Below are positions 5,844 through 12,983 of a stretch of DNA of 15,675 nucleotides, piece after piece; position 1 is the stretch's first letter; each line of letters opens with the position of its first letter. The stretch comes from JAKANM01 sp964356495. Lineage in GTDB: Bacteria > Patescibacteriota > Patescibacteriia > Magasanikbacterales > GWA2-37-8. The stretch is from contig CAYHHR010000022.1 of NCBI GenBank assembly GCA_964356495.1, positions 1 to 15,675 on the forward strand, written 5' to 3'. The position numbers and the translations under genes are program-made. Below the pieces are notes generated by a model, which made no database searches, was not told the DNA's origin, and saw only the letters and a program-made list of their open reading frames with translations.

Positions 5844-7169
5844 ATGCTAGAGTCAAATTTTAAAAAGTTTAGTTTAATTTTATCCACCATTTTAGTGGCG
5901 TTTTTTTTAACAACGCCGATTTTTGCATTTGCGCGGACTGATATTCAGAGTGATCTCGAACAACAGCTGAAAGATATTCAAGCTCAGATTGATACCTACA
6001 CGAAAGAGCTTGGTCAAACAGTAACCCAGAAAAAAACTTTGATGAACAAGATAAAGCAGCTGCAGACGAAGCAGAAGGCCTTGGCTTTGCAGATCAAACA
6101 AACCGCCCTCGAATTATCCGCGGTTGAGTTTAAAATCGGCGAGACGCAGAAGAAGATAAAAGCGAATTTGCTTATGGAAAAGGAACTGCATTTGGAAGTT
6201 TCTGATACACTTCGTAAAATGAATGAAATTGACAATAATATTATTGTGGCGCTAATAACAGCGAGAGGGTTCTCAAATTTCTTGGATCAACTTCATGAAT
6301 ATACAACGTTGTCTGTCGCGCTTGATAATTTTCGCGCCAGCACCAAAGTGGTAAGGGTAAAACGCGAGAAAGCGGTGAAACAACTGGAAGCACAGAAGAC
6401 GGAAGTAGCCGGTCTCCTGCAAATCAAATCAATCCAACAGCAAAGCCTGGCTAGTAGCCTCGGTGAACAGAAAGGATTGCTTGAGGAGACCAAAGGACTT
6501 GAAAGTAATTATCAGACAATCCTCGCGGATAGTAAAAAAAGAGCGGCTGAGATTCGAAACCGTATTTACGAACTTTTTGATACCGGGAAGCAAATTACTT
6601 TTGGACAAGCGGTGGAAACTGCGAAGTTTGTAGCAAATTTAACTGGGATTAGACCGGCGTTTCTGCTTGCAATCCTGACACAGGAATCCAACCTTGGTAA
6701 AAATGTCGGTACTTGTAATCGGGTCGGTGATCCACCCGAGAAGGGCTGGCGCGTGATCATGAAGCCGGATCGCGATCAGGTGCCGTTCCAATCTATAACG
6801 AAAGAATTAAATTTTGATACCGACAAAACTCCGGTGTCGTGCCCGATGCGTGATAAGAATGGTAAACAAATCGGCTGGGGAGGCGCGATGGGACCGGCGC
6901 AATTCATACCTTCGACTTGGATGGGCTACCGAGCAAAAGTTAGTTCTTTGACCGGGAAAGGAACATCAAATCCATGGGATATTCGTGATTCGTTTATCGC
7001 CGCCGCGATAAAGTTAGTAGCTGACGGCGCGGATGGCACCGACGGAGGCGATTGGAAAGCCGCGATGCGGTATTTTTCCGGATCGACGAATATTCGGTTT
7101 AGGTTTTATGGTGATAATGTTATTAATACTACCAATCAATACCTTCAGGATATCGCTGATTTAAAATAA
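5844..7169 (+). CDS. Secreted coiled-coil protein with MltB-type lytic transglycosylase domain
   Basis: 441 residues; predicted to cleave peptidoglycan glycan strands outside the membrane. Residues 1 to about 31 are a signal peptide (hydrophobic LILSTILVAFFL, likely cut after AFA). Residues about 33-235 are a long heptad-rich coiled coil like that of CwlO/EnvC-type envelope proteins. The catalytic domain begins near 250: E281 in ILTQESNLG is the presumed catalytic acid, and AMGPAQFIPSTW (348-359) is the SLT_2/MltB signature. Two cysteines (GTC, VSC) flank an insertion and could form a disulfide. A frame-compatible GTG at 5787 overlaps dinB and would put 19 polar residues ahead of the signal peptide, so the ATG is preferred. 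Likely role is wall remodelling at division or at a host-contact site (inference). No partner gene is adjacent. Confidence 0.85.
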   Translation: MLESNFKKFSLILSTILVAFFLTTPIFAFARTDIQSDLEQQLKDIQAQIDTYTKELGQTVTQKKTLMNKIKQLQTKQKALALQIKQTALELSAVEFKIGETQKKIKANLLMEKELHLEVSDTLRKMNEIDNNIIVALITARGFSNFLDQLHEYTTLSVALDNFRASTKVVRVKREKAVKQLEAQKTEVAGLLQIKSIQQQSLASSLGEQKGLLEETKGLESNYQTILADSKKRAAEIRNRIYELFDTGKQITFGQAVETAKFVANLTGIRPAFLLAILTQESNLGKNVGTCNRVGDPPEKGWRVIMKPDRDQVPFQSITKELNFDTDKTPVSCPMRDKNGKQIGWGGAMGPAQFIPSTWMGYRAKVSSLTGKGTSNPWDIRDSFIAAAIKLVADGADGTDGGDWKAAMRYFSGSTNIRFRFYGDNVINTTNQYLQDIADLK

Positions 7170-7171
7170 AG

Positions 7172-7199
7172 AAGGTAGGCCGCGGTGGGCCTACCTTTT
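7172..7199. terminator. Bidirectional terminator between convergent genes
   Basis: Perfect 10-bp stem aaggtaggcc (7172-7181) with ggcctacctt (7188-7197), 6-base loop. TTTT follows on the plus strand and a T-rich tract (ctttattttaaat) on the minus strand. It serves the transglycosylase gene and the purine nucleoside phosphorylase gene, whose ends face each other. Confidence 0.85.
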
Positions 7200-7217
7200 G
7201 CAATGGTTTTGGTTTGA

Positions 7218-8060
7218 CTACTTCAGCCGTCCGATAATGCCGGTGAGGAGGTGCGAGAAACGCTTCGCGGCCTTGGCACCCTCAGCGGAGTTGTCTTCAT
7301 GCGAGATGTCGCCCGGCACGATTCCGGCGCCGTAGTTGGTGATGAGCGAGATGCCGAGCACCCGCGCTCCGAGTTCTTTCAGAGCCATCGCTTCGTGAAT
7401 GGTCGACATGCCGGCCATGTCCGCGCCAAGGACGCGAAGTGCTTTGATCTCAGCGGGAGTTTCGAAGGACGGCCCTCGTTTCGAAGTGAGGACACCCTCG
7501 GCGAGCTTGCGTCTGTACAACCGTGAAGCCACGTATTGCGCTTCTTTTCGCAGCCCTTCGTCATAGACGTTAGTCATGGGGACGAAAGGCTTCGTCGGAT
7601 CGACGCCAAGGAAATTAATGTGATCTTTGATGAACACCAGCTGACCGGGGCGGTATTTCAGATTCACCGAACCGGTCGCGCAGGTGAGAATTTGCGTGGT
7701 CGCGCCGGCATGGAACGCGGCGCGCACCACCATGAGCGAGGTGTCGAGATCGACGAACGGTTCATACAGGTGTTTGCGACCCGAGAAAAGCAGAACGCCG
7801 TGGCGGCCGATCCTCGAGTAGCGCAGGATCCCAGCATGACCGATCACGCCGGCCCTTGGCAAGCCCACCCCTTTGTAAGGGATTTCCATCATGTCCGAGT
7901 GGTCTTTGCCATAGTCGCCGAGACCAGTTCCGAGGACCACGGCCAGGTCGATTTCTTTTCCCTTCAGCCATTTCGTGATGTTGGCTGACCGTTGGAGAAA
8001 TTCCCTTTTCGCGCGATCAACCCAGATGTCCTTGATGGTAGCTTTAGTCGATTCATTCAT
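7218..8060 (-). CDS. punA: Purine nucleoside phosphorylase, trimeric (class I) type
   Basis: 280 residues; splits purine (deoxy)nucleosides with phosphate to free base and (deoxy)ribose 1-phosphate for salvage. Family landmarks are phosphate loop LGTGLG (43-48), GHAG (74-77, His75), GRKHLYE (94-100), the base site RGPSFET with Glu200, AGMST with Met218, SLITN with Asn242, and His254. These align with human PNP Glu201/Met219/Asn243/His257. Asn242 rather than Asp points to 6-oxopurines (inosine, guanosine), not methylthioadenosine. The usual TNAAGGLN is altered to TCATGSVN (126-133). AGAGGA (complement of 8068-8073) is a good ribosome-binding site. The 36-base gap to the small membrane-protein gene upstream suggests one transcript. 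The gene is notably GC-rich. Confidence 0.92.
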   Translation of the reverse strand: MNESTKATIKDIWVDRAKREFLQRSANITKWLKGKEIDLAVVLGTGLGDYGKDHSDMMEIPYKGVGLPRAGVIGHAGILRYSRIGRHGVLLFSGRKHLYEPFVDLDTSLMVVRAAFHAGATTQILTCATGSVNLKYRPGQLVFIKDHINFLGVDPTKPFVPMTNVYDEGLRKEAQYVASRLYRRKLAEGVLTSKRGPSFETPAEIKALRVLGADMAGMSTIHEAMALKELGARVLGISLITNYGAGIVPGDISHEDNSAEGAKAAKRFSHLLTGIIGRLK

Positions 8061-8096
8061 GATTAATTCCTCTGGTTGGTTGTTGTTTGAAAATAC

Positions 8097-8477
8097 TTAT
8101 GATCCCGTGTAGTCGATCTTGTCCCTGCTTTCACGTCCGAGCTGTCTCTTGATCATGTCAATGAATTGGCCGACGTTTTTTATGTCGGTTTCCCGCAAGA
8201 GGAATGTTTCGAAGCGACTTTTTGCCGCTTTTAACCCTCTTTCCACTTCGTACTGGCTAATTGAAGTAGAATTATAGATGGATTCCGGATCTTGCTGTCT
8301 TTCGTTAGCAAGCCAGCCGGTAAACCAATCTTGAATTGTGGAACGTGTGCCGTCCCAGATAGCGGCCTGTCTTTTCTGAAGTCGTTTTTCTCGGCGCTGA
8401 CTGATCGTTCTCAAGATAAAGACTGTTAGGAGTATGGCTGAGATCAGCATCCAGGGCAGTCCAAGAATAGCATTCAT
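8097..8477 (-). CDS. Small single-pass membrane protein of unknown function
   Basis: 126 residues. One N-terminal membrane segment (residues 5-24, LGLPWMLISAILLTVFIL), then a basic juxtamembrane stretch (SQRREKRLQKRQ) and a charged helical cytoplasmic part with no motif I recognise. Its end (VGQFIDMIKRQLGRESRDKID) is amphipathic. A GGGAG five bases before the ATG supports the start. It sits just upstream of the purine nucleoside phosphorylase gene, so a shared transcript is likely, but nothing ties its function to purine salvage. The 162-base gap upstream (8478-8639) holds the terminator of the next gene; a weak TTGCCA/TGGTAGTCT promoter candidate lies there. Confidence 0.7.
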   Translation of the reverse strand: MNAILGLPWMLISAILLTVFILRTISQRREKRLQKRQAAIWDGTRSTIQDWFTGWLANERQQDPESIYNSTSISQYEVERGLKAAKSRFETFLLRETDIKNVGQFIDMIKRQLGRESRDKIDYTGS

Positions 8478-8596
8478 TATTACTCCCGCATTCGTTTTTG
8501 AGGTTTTCTAGATTTTACGAAAATTGTAAAGGTGCAAACCATGTATAAGACTACCATAAATTGGCAGTTTTGGCAAGACTAGCGGGTTTGCCAACC

Positions 8597-8624
8597 AAAA
8601 AACAGCCTTTTGTAAAAGCTGTTT
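8597..8624 (-). terminator. Rho-independent terminator of the lipoprotein gene
   Basis: Minus strand: stem aaacagc/gctgttt (8600-8606 with 8618-8624), extended inward past one mismatch, then six T residues (complement of 8597-8602, partly shared with the stem). It starts 16 bases beyond the stop codon at 8640. Confidence 0.8.
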
Positions 8625-8639
8625 ATTCGGGATGATTTA

Positions 8640-9152
8640 TTATTTTTTACTGACAGTTATAGTTACTAGGGAAGCTGAAGTGTCACTTTTGCTAATCATA
8701 GCGGAAACAATGCGGGTATCTTTTTCGGCAGTCACTGTCGAAACTTCTCCAAAACTCATCGTGCCAGTGATGCTCCAGCCGTCGGCTTTCAATTTATCCT
8801 GATAGAATTGATAAGCTTCCGCCGCGCTTTTGCCGGTTTCTATTGAAACTTGAAACGCCTGATTTGAGGTGAAAGACGCGGCGGAAATGAGTTTCCCGAC
8901 GTTGATGTAAACGTCTGAGGGAAAGTCGGCTGGTAATTTTACGTCTGCTCCGGTTACCAAATCGACGCCGTTACCCTTATATTTGAAATTATTATTCTGG
9001 ACATCAACCTTAACATCGCCGTTGGTGTTGCTTTCAATTAGTTTTTTTGCCGCCTTGTTGGCCGCGTATTCGGACGGAGTTCGCGCGCAACCGGCGCCGG
9101 TGAGTACGAGTCCAAAAATGATCATCGAAAATGCCTTGACTTTATTATTCAT
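8640..9152 (-). CDS. Predicted lipoprotein, unknown function
   Basis: 170 residues. The N-terminus has a lysine-containing n-region, a hydrophobic core (FSMIIFGLVLTG) and Cys22 in LTGAGC; the lipobox is imperfect (Gly at -3) but of a kind seen in many bacterial lipoproteins. The mature part starts polar (ARTPSEYAANKAAKKLIESN) and then shows alternating beta-like segments. The region SAAEAYQFYQDKLKADGWSITGT (about 108-130) resembles the amphipathic helix-plus-strand unit seen in small secreted proteins that compare two states of a residue pattern, but I cannot name the family. It has its own promoter and terminator, so it is a single-gene unit facing outward from the cell membrane. Confidence 0.75.
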   Translation of the reverse strand: MNNKVKAFSMIIFGLVLTGAGCARTPSEYAANKAAKKLIESNTNGDVKVDVQNNNFKYKGNGVDLVTGADVKLPADFPSDVYINVGKLISAASFTSNQAFQVSIETGKSAAEAYQFYQDKLKADGWSITGTMSFGEVSTVTAEKDTRIVSAMISKSDTSASLVTITVSKK

Positions 9153-9192
9153 AAATTATTTAGTTGCAAGTTAGTTAATAACAACTTTTTGT

Positions 9193-9221
9193 ATCATACT
9201 TCATTTCAACTTTATTTACAA
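9193..9221 (-). promoter_or_regulatory. Predicted promoter of the lipoprotein gene
   Basis: Minus strand: -35 TTGTAA (complement of 9216-9221), 17-base spacer, -10 TATGAT (complement of 9193-9198). Predicted leader about 35 bases, AT-rich, without a Shine-Dalgarno sequence. Confidence 0.6.
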
Positions 9222-9259
9222 TTGATAATTCGGGGGTGGATGTGGATATTTCCAAAATA

Positions 9260-9268
9260 TGATATACT
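9260..9268 (+). promoter_or_regulatory. Extended -10 promoter candidate (TGATATACT)
   Basis: TGA followed by TATACT, 27 bases before the ATG at 9296. No convincing -35 is present. Close match to the element at 10346-10354. A TATATA tract (9282-9290) nearer the ATG is an alternative that would give a leaderless mRNA. Confidence 0.45.
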
Positions 9269-9295
9269 GATAAAGTTAATTTATATATATTTATT

Positions 9296-9721
9296 ATGAA
9301 AATATCGGAGAATTTGCCACAATTTGATAATGGGGAATCCTTGCTGATTGCTTCCGGAGATTTTGAGGCCGATTTTTATTTGGCGTCGAAAGGGGAAATC
9401 AATAAGGTTGATAGTTTTTTGGTTGAGAGGAGAAACGCGGAAATTCCGGTCGGGTTTGTGGCGGCGGAATCAGGCAATATTAAAACTCTTAAAAAATTTC
9501 GTCACAGTGAATTTGTCGAGGAATTTAAGAAACACCTTTCGGCTCTGCTCGCCAAGCAACCGGTGAAAGAGATCTTTTTGTTTGCCCCATCGGAAATGAA
9601 AAATGAACTGGAGAAAGCGCTTCCGGCTAACCTGCGCAAAAATTTAAGAGTTTACGAGGGTAATTTTCACAAAGAACACCCCTTCAAATTGCTGGAAAAA
9701 TTAGCTTCATTGCCAGAATAG
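9296..9721 (+). CDS. Host_attach / baeRF-like small protein
   Basis: 141 residues. The order is: strand (ESLLIASGDFEADFYLASKGEI), a central basic/acidic linker ending in RHSEFVEEFKKHLSALLAK (about 73-91), strand KEIFLFAPSEMKNELEKAL (95-113), then LRKNLRVYEGNFHKEHPFKLLEKL. This layout, with FA/AP at the strand end and a late H-x-x-P-F-x-L-L, resembles proteins of the Host_attach family (named for a rhizobial attachment protein), which belong to the bacterial relatives of the archaeo-eukaryotic release factor fold (baeRF). The assignment is by pattern memory only. No release-factor GGQ motif is present. Function is unknown and a role in host contact should not be assumed from the family name. 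Its 3' end overlaps the PAP2 gene on the other strand by 55 bases. Confidence 0.6.
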   Translation: MKISENLPQFDNGESLLIASGDFEADFYLASKGEINKVDSFLVERRNAEIPVGFVAAESGNIKTLKKFRHSEFVEEFKKHLSALLAKQPVKEIFLFAPSEMKNELEKALPANLRKNLRVYEGNFHKEHPFKLLEKLASLPE

Positions 9722-10257
9722 CGATCGGTAAGGCGGGTTCCGATTAATAACCAAATCAGGCCGACCAAATAGCCGGCGGCGACATCGCTTAGATAATGAA
9801 CTCCTAGGTAAAGCCGGCTGAAACCGATTGCCAAAATTACAATTAGGGTAAAGATGATTAGCAGATTGCGGTGCAGTCTATTTTTAATTTTCTTGAGCAA
9901 CAGATAAGCCAGGAAACCATAGAAAGCAACGGCTATGGTGGCGTGGCCGCTTGGAAAAGAATTCGATGTTTCGAGGAAAACTGCGTTGATCGGCCGCGGG
10001 CGATGAAAAAGAAATTTGGCCGCGAAGGTGACACTTTCACTGCCGATGATTGTCAACCAGAAAGCAATGACTTGCAACTTTTTGTGTGATAGCCATAGGA
10101 GCGCTGAAACTGCCAGCGCTAAAATGATGATGGTAGGGAATTCACCGAGCCATGTTATCCACGTGAAAATTTTTATGGTAGGAGCGTCCCGCATTTCGAA
10201 TAACAGAGCGTTGATCCTCGCGTCGTATCCAATAATTAAATTTGTAATAAATGACAT
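9667..10257 (-). CDS. PAP2-family membrane phosphatase
   Basis: 196 residues, about five or six membrane segments; dephosphorylates lipid phosphates such as undecaprenyl diphosphate or phosphatidate on the outer face of the membrane. All three signature motifs are intact: K81-x4-R86-P87 (KFLFHRPRP), PSGH 102-105 with His105 as acid, and S147-R148-x5-H154-x3-D158 (SRLYLGVHYLSD), where His154 is the nucleophile. The length suits a type 2 PAP2 protein such as a BacA-independent undecaprenyl-PP phosphatase, but the substrate cannot be read from sequence. The C-terminus (about 180-196) is polar and is encoded over the end of the convergent gene. An own promoter is predicted. Confidence 0.9.
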   Translation of the reverse strand: MSFITNLIIGYDARINALLFEMRDAPTIKIFTWITWLGEFPTIIILALAVSALLWLSHKKLQVIAFWLTIIGSESVTFAAKFLFHRPRPINAVFLETSNSFPSGHATIAVAFYGFLAYLLLKKIKNRLHRNLLIIFTLIVILAIGFSRLYLGVHYLSDVAAGYLVGLIWLLIGTRLTDRYSGNEANFSSNLKGCSL

Positions 10258-10284
10258 ACGAAAAGAATGATTTAGCTATTTCTG

Positions 10285-10312
10285 ATTCTAGCATAAATAA
10301 CAAAAAAATCAA
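10285..10312 (-). promoter_or_regulatory. Predicted promoter of the PAP2 gene (extended -10)
   Basis: Minus strand: -35 TTGATT (complement of 10307-10312), 16-base T-rich spacer ending in TGC, -10 TAGAAT (complement of 10285-10290). Leader about 20 bases with no Shine-Dalgarno sequence. Confidence 0.55.
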
Positions 10313-10345
10313 AAGACAGAGAACGCGTATCATCCATCGTGGATG

Positions 10346-10354
10346 TGGTATACT
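10346..10354 (+). promoter_or_regulatory. Extended -10 promoter candidate (TGGTATACT) for the protease gene
   Basis: TGG followed by TATACT. A small dyad atcca-tcg-tggat (10332-10344) sits just upstream where a regulator could bind. The -35 is poor. The predicted start near 10361 gives a leader of about 23 bases to the ATG at 10384. Confidence 0.5.
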
Positions 10355-10383
10355 ATATATATAATTGGTTACTTTTGACCATC

Positions 10384-11331
10384 ATGATTAAAAAAATCTT
10401 TTATGCGATTATCGGCTGGTTAATCGCATTCGCAATTTTTGGCGCTTTGGCTTATTTTTTTCGCGTTGATTTATATAATTTAAAAAATCGTTTGTTTCAG
10501 CGGTATTTGCCCTGTCGGGAACCAATCACTTACAGCCTCGGAACATTTGATCCGCGCTTCGGCATCAGCCGGAAAAATTTTTTGGCCGCCGCGTCTGTGG
10601 CTGAAGGAATTTGGGAAAAACCCAGCGGTCTTAATCTGTTTGAATACGCGCCGAGCGGTACTCTGAAGATTAATCTAATTTATGATTACCGTCAGGACGC
10701 CACGATTAAATTACGAGCACTTGGTATTACCGTTAACGACGACAGGGCGACCTATGACAAGCTGAAGGCGGACTATGCGCTACTGCAAAAATCTTATCTA
10801 TCGGACAAAGCGGCGTTTGATAATCAAATCGCGGAGCTCGATCGTCTCACCGCCGCCTACAACGCGAAAGTGGCAAATTTAAATCGTCGCGGTAGAGCGA
10901 CGCCCGCGGAACTAGAATCGCTTCATGTCGAAAAAGCGGAGCTCGACCAGCTATTGTCGGATTTTAAAGTCCAACAAAATAATTTTAATGATGAAGTTGA
11001 TAAACTTAACGCGTTTGCCGACACGCTTAATCGTTTGGCGCAAACTCTTAACTTGTCAGTAGATAAATACAACACGATCGGCGCTACTCAGGGCCGTGAG
11101 TTTGAGGAGGGGACATATATTAGCTCCGCGGCCGGGGAGGAGATTGATATTTATCAGTTCGATAATACCATGAAGTTGGTGAGGGTGCTCGCGCATGAGC
11201 TTGGACACGCGCTTGGCCTCCCGCATGTCACCACCACCAAGGCGATTATGTACCGCCTCAATAATGGAGTGAATGAAAAATTAGCGCCGGCTGATCTCGC
11301 GATTCTAAAACAGCATTGCGGGATTAAATAA
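10384..11331 (+). CDS. Membrane-anchored matrixin-like zinc metalloprotease with internal coiled coil
   Basis: 315 residues. Residues 5-25 (IFYAIIGWLIAFAIFGALAYFF) form an N-terminal membrane anchor, leaving the rest outside the cytoplasm. The metzincin catalytic fold starts near 45 (YSLGTFDPRFGISRKNFLAAASVAEGIWEK). It is interrupted by a coiled-coil-like, Lys/Asp/Leu-rich stretch of roughly 90-100 residues (about 120-222), then resumes. The zinc site is HELGHALGLPH (271-281; His271, Glu272, His275, His281) and the Met-turn is AIMY with Met289. The organisation fits the M10A matrixin group. An in-frame ATG at 10339 overlaps the -10 element and would add 15 residues; the ATG at 10384 is preferred. 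It could process surface or host proteins (inference). It ends 29 bases before the convergent DUF6629 gene, with no terminator seen. Confidence 0.85.
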   Translation: MIKKIFYAIIGWLIAFAIFGALAYFFRVDLYNLKNRLFQRYLPCREPITYSLGTFDPRFGISRKNFLAAASVAEGIWEKPSGLNLFEYAPSGTLKINLIYDYRQDATIKLRALGITVNDDRATYDKLKADYALLQKSYLSDKAAFDNQIAELDRLTAAYNAKVANLNRRGRATPAELESLHVEKAELDQLLSDFKVQQNNFNDEVDKLNAFADTLNRLAQTLNLSVDKYNTIGATQGREFEEGTYISSAAGEEIDIYQFDNTMKLVRVLAHELGHALGLPHVTTTKAIMYRLNNGVNEKLAPADLAILKQHCGIK

Positions 11332-11360
11332 GATTGTAGCATCGAAAGGAGGATTCGCGA

Positions 11361-11993
11361 TCACGAGGCAGTGTGTTTTGATGTTTGTTGTTGTCTCAAA
11401 TAAAAATAAATGAGCGAGCTCAAAAGCGCGGCAAAAAAACACCAGACGGATACGAAGTTTATAAAGAAGAACGCCGCCGTAATTATCGCGGCTATTAATA
11501 ATGAGACGCCAAACCAACGGAACTCCTTTTTGCTTGATAACAACAAAGAACCGCATACAACCAGCGCATAGACTGCGGTTATTGTTATTTTGAATGGGAT
11601 ATTAAGGTCGTAGTGGATACTGCTCTTCAACGCCTGAACTGTTAATGGTTCTAGCACAAGAGCGGCAAATAGTGTGAGTGTTACGGCAAAACCAACGCCG
11701 ACCAGCCATCTCAGCGCCTTTTTTCTTTTTTGATCAAATATTAAAACCGTCAGTGGAACATAGAATGGCCACAACAGGAACGCGAAAAAAATATAAACAT
11801 AAGCGATCGCCAGGTTAGGTTGGCAACAACCGATAGTGACCCACTGAAAACCTTCCAACAGTTGTTGGAGGGCCAGGAAGATGGGAATCAAAGCGATTAT
11901 TATTTGTTTCTTTTTTGCCAATCGGAGTGAAAGAATGCCAACAGTTGCCAATCCGCCGCTGGCGGCAAAACTTGCCGTTGCTGAAAAACACAT
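11361..11993 (-). CDS. DUF6629-type polytopic membrane protein
   Basis: 210 residues with about seven hydrophobic segments. The N-terminus MCFSATASFAASG is a recognisable hallmark of the family I know as DUF6629, a multi-pass membrane family without assigned function. The second segment carries QQLLEGFQW, another conserved-looking polar patch within a membrane helix, suggestive of a buried functional site. Loops are short and mildly basic (AKKKQ, DQKRKKALRW). No enzymatic motif is apparent. It has a promoter of its own and appears to be a single-gene unit. Family call by memory of the N-terminal motif; function unknown. Confidence 0.7.
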   Translation of the reverse strand: MCFSATASFAASGGLATVGILSLRLAKKKQIIIALIPIFLALQQLLEGFQWVTIGCCQPNLAIAYVYIFFAFLLWPFYVPLTVLIFDQKRKKALRWLVGVGFAVTLTLFAALVLEPLTVQALKSSIHYDLNIPFKITITAVYALVVCGSLLLSSKKEFRWFGVSLLIAAIITAAFFFINFVSVWCFFAALLSSLIYFYLRQQQTSKHTAS

Positions 11994-12018
11994 AGATTTT
12001 TTTATTTGGTCTGTTTAC

Positions 12019-12047
12019 AGTATAGGCTCTATTCATTATATTTACAA
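12019..12047 (-). promoter_or_regulatory. Predicted promoter of the DUF6629 gene
   Basis: Minus strand: -35 TTGTAA (complement of 12042-12047), 17-base spacer, -10 TATACT (complement of 12019-12024). Leader about 19 bases, A-rich, without a Shine-Dalgarno sequence. The same -35 hexamer and spacing occur at the lipoprotein promoter. Confidence 0.65.
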
Positions 12048-12048
12048 C

Positions 12049-12070
12049 AAAATCCGCTAGGGTTAGCGGA
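12049..12070 (-). terminator. Possible terminator downstream of the nucleotidyltransferase gene
   Basis: Perfect 6-bp stem tccgct (12053-12058) with agcgga (12065-12070), 6-base loop, followed on the minus strand by ATTTTG. The T-run is short and the site is about 170 bases past the stop at 12239, so assignment is tentative. Confidence 0.45.
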
Positions 12071-12238
12071 CAGTGTTTTGCGTGTAGACCACTCCATTGA
12101 CCGTTGGAACCTTTTCTTTAGCGAGATCAGGACATGGAGCTTATCAATTCCGCTTATTTTAGCGAATTATTAGCCGTCAGTTCTTATAAATTTTTTTGTT
12201 TAATTATTCGTAACTAGCTTTATAAATCCAGGGTTTAG
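12071..12238. other. Non-coding gap with a possible short gene remnant
   Basis: 168 bases without a credible gene. On the minus strand an open stretch of about 25 codons closes at 12068-12070 and ends KVPTVNGVVYTQNTVR-stop, which reads like the natural C-terminus of a protein cut off by an upstream stop. It may be a decayed gene end at the edge of the AT-rich block, or chance. Confidence 0.25.
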
Positions 12239-12976
12239 TCATAACTCATTCAACCTCTTCATAATATATTCAATATGAATATCTATAAAATTAAAGAAGA
12301 AGGCCAAAGTGTTGCTGTCGGCCGTTTTATATTCCGCCCGATTGTTCTTTAAATGAACTATATCGCTAAATCGAGCCGCAACATCATTGGGCATCCTGTT
12401 TTTAATCTCATCCAAAATATCTTGACTTGTTACACAAGTTTTATAGAGAGCTTGAACTGTCAGCTTTGTAATAATAATCGCAAGGTGCAAAACTCTCTCT
12501 AAAACATCGGCATTCAAATCATCTCTTGTCATTATTCTCATGTACGTGTTGTAAATATTCCTAGCTTCTCTAAAACTAAATTCCCTTATTTGCACTTCTG
12601 AAAATTTCGGTAAGAAATTGCCGTAATCATCATATCCAAAAACTTTCTGGTATCCCAAATTTGCCTCTATAATCGACTGAATAATTTTGCCATCGGCGGT
12701 TAATAAATCGAGATTTCCTGTATCCAAAATATCCTTACTAATGATGACCCCGCCAATTTTTAAAACGTAGCTATTTCTAAGCTCATTAAAACAGCTATTT
12801 ATTTTACGCTTCTCAGCATAATTAGTGCTGTGGACAACAAGCACAAAGTCAATATCACTATCAACAGAAATATCTTTTCCGACACCATAACTACCAGCAC
12901 CCAAAATAAACGCAAAATTTTTACCCAACCTTTCTTTAATTCGAGCAGATAGTTCCGCAAAGTTTCCATCAAACAT
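12239..12976 (-). CDS. Minimal nucleotidyltransferase-fold protein
   Basis: 245 residues from the ATG at 12976. A TTG at 13003 would add nine residues and overlap the upstream gene by 20 bases; the ATG leaves a 7-base gap. The pol-beta-type nucleotidyltransferase core is near the N-terminus: FILGAGSYGVGK, with G28-S29, then D41 and D43 in SDIDFVLVV, matching hGS-x(9-13)-DhD. Residues about 130-245 are helical with no second motif I recognise. The fold adds a nucleotide to a protein, RNA or small molecule; the acceptor is unknown. Tight coupling to the kinase-Nudix fusion upstream suggests a shared pathway. Codon use is AT-rich like that gene. HEPN/MNT-type toxin-antitoxin pairing was considered, but the partner here is not HEPN. 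Confidence 0.8.
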   Translation of the reverse strand: MFDGNFAELSARIKERLGKNFAFILGAGSYGVGKDISVDSDIDFVLVVHSTNYAEKRKINSCFNELRNSYVLKIGGVIISKDILDTGNLDLLTADGKIIQSIIEANLGYQKVFGYDDYGNFLPKFSEVQIREFSFREARNIYNTYMRIMTRDDLNADVLERVLHLAIIITKLTVQALYKTCVTSQDILDEIKNRMPNDVAARFSDIVHLKNNRAEYKTADSNTLAFFFNFIDIHIEYIMKRLNEL

Positions 12977-12983
12977 ATTCCAT

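Noticed and set aside
7536..7988. 150-codon open frame opposite the phosphorylase gene
   Set aside because: GC-rich genes commonly leave long antisense frames; every catalytic residue is on the minus strand.
12239..12976. HEPN/MNT toxin-antitoxin module
   Set aside because: The nucleotidyltransferase is larger than typical MNT antitoxins and its neighbour is a kinase-Nudix fusion with no HEPN RNase motif.
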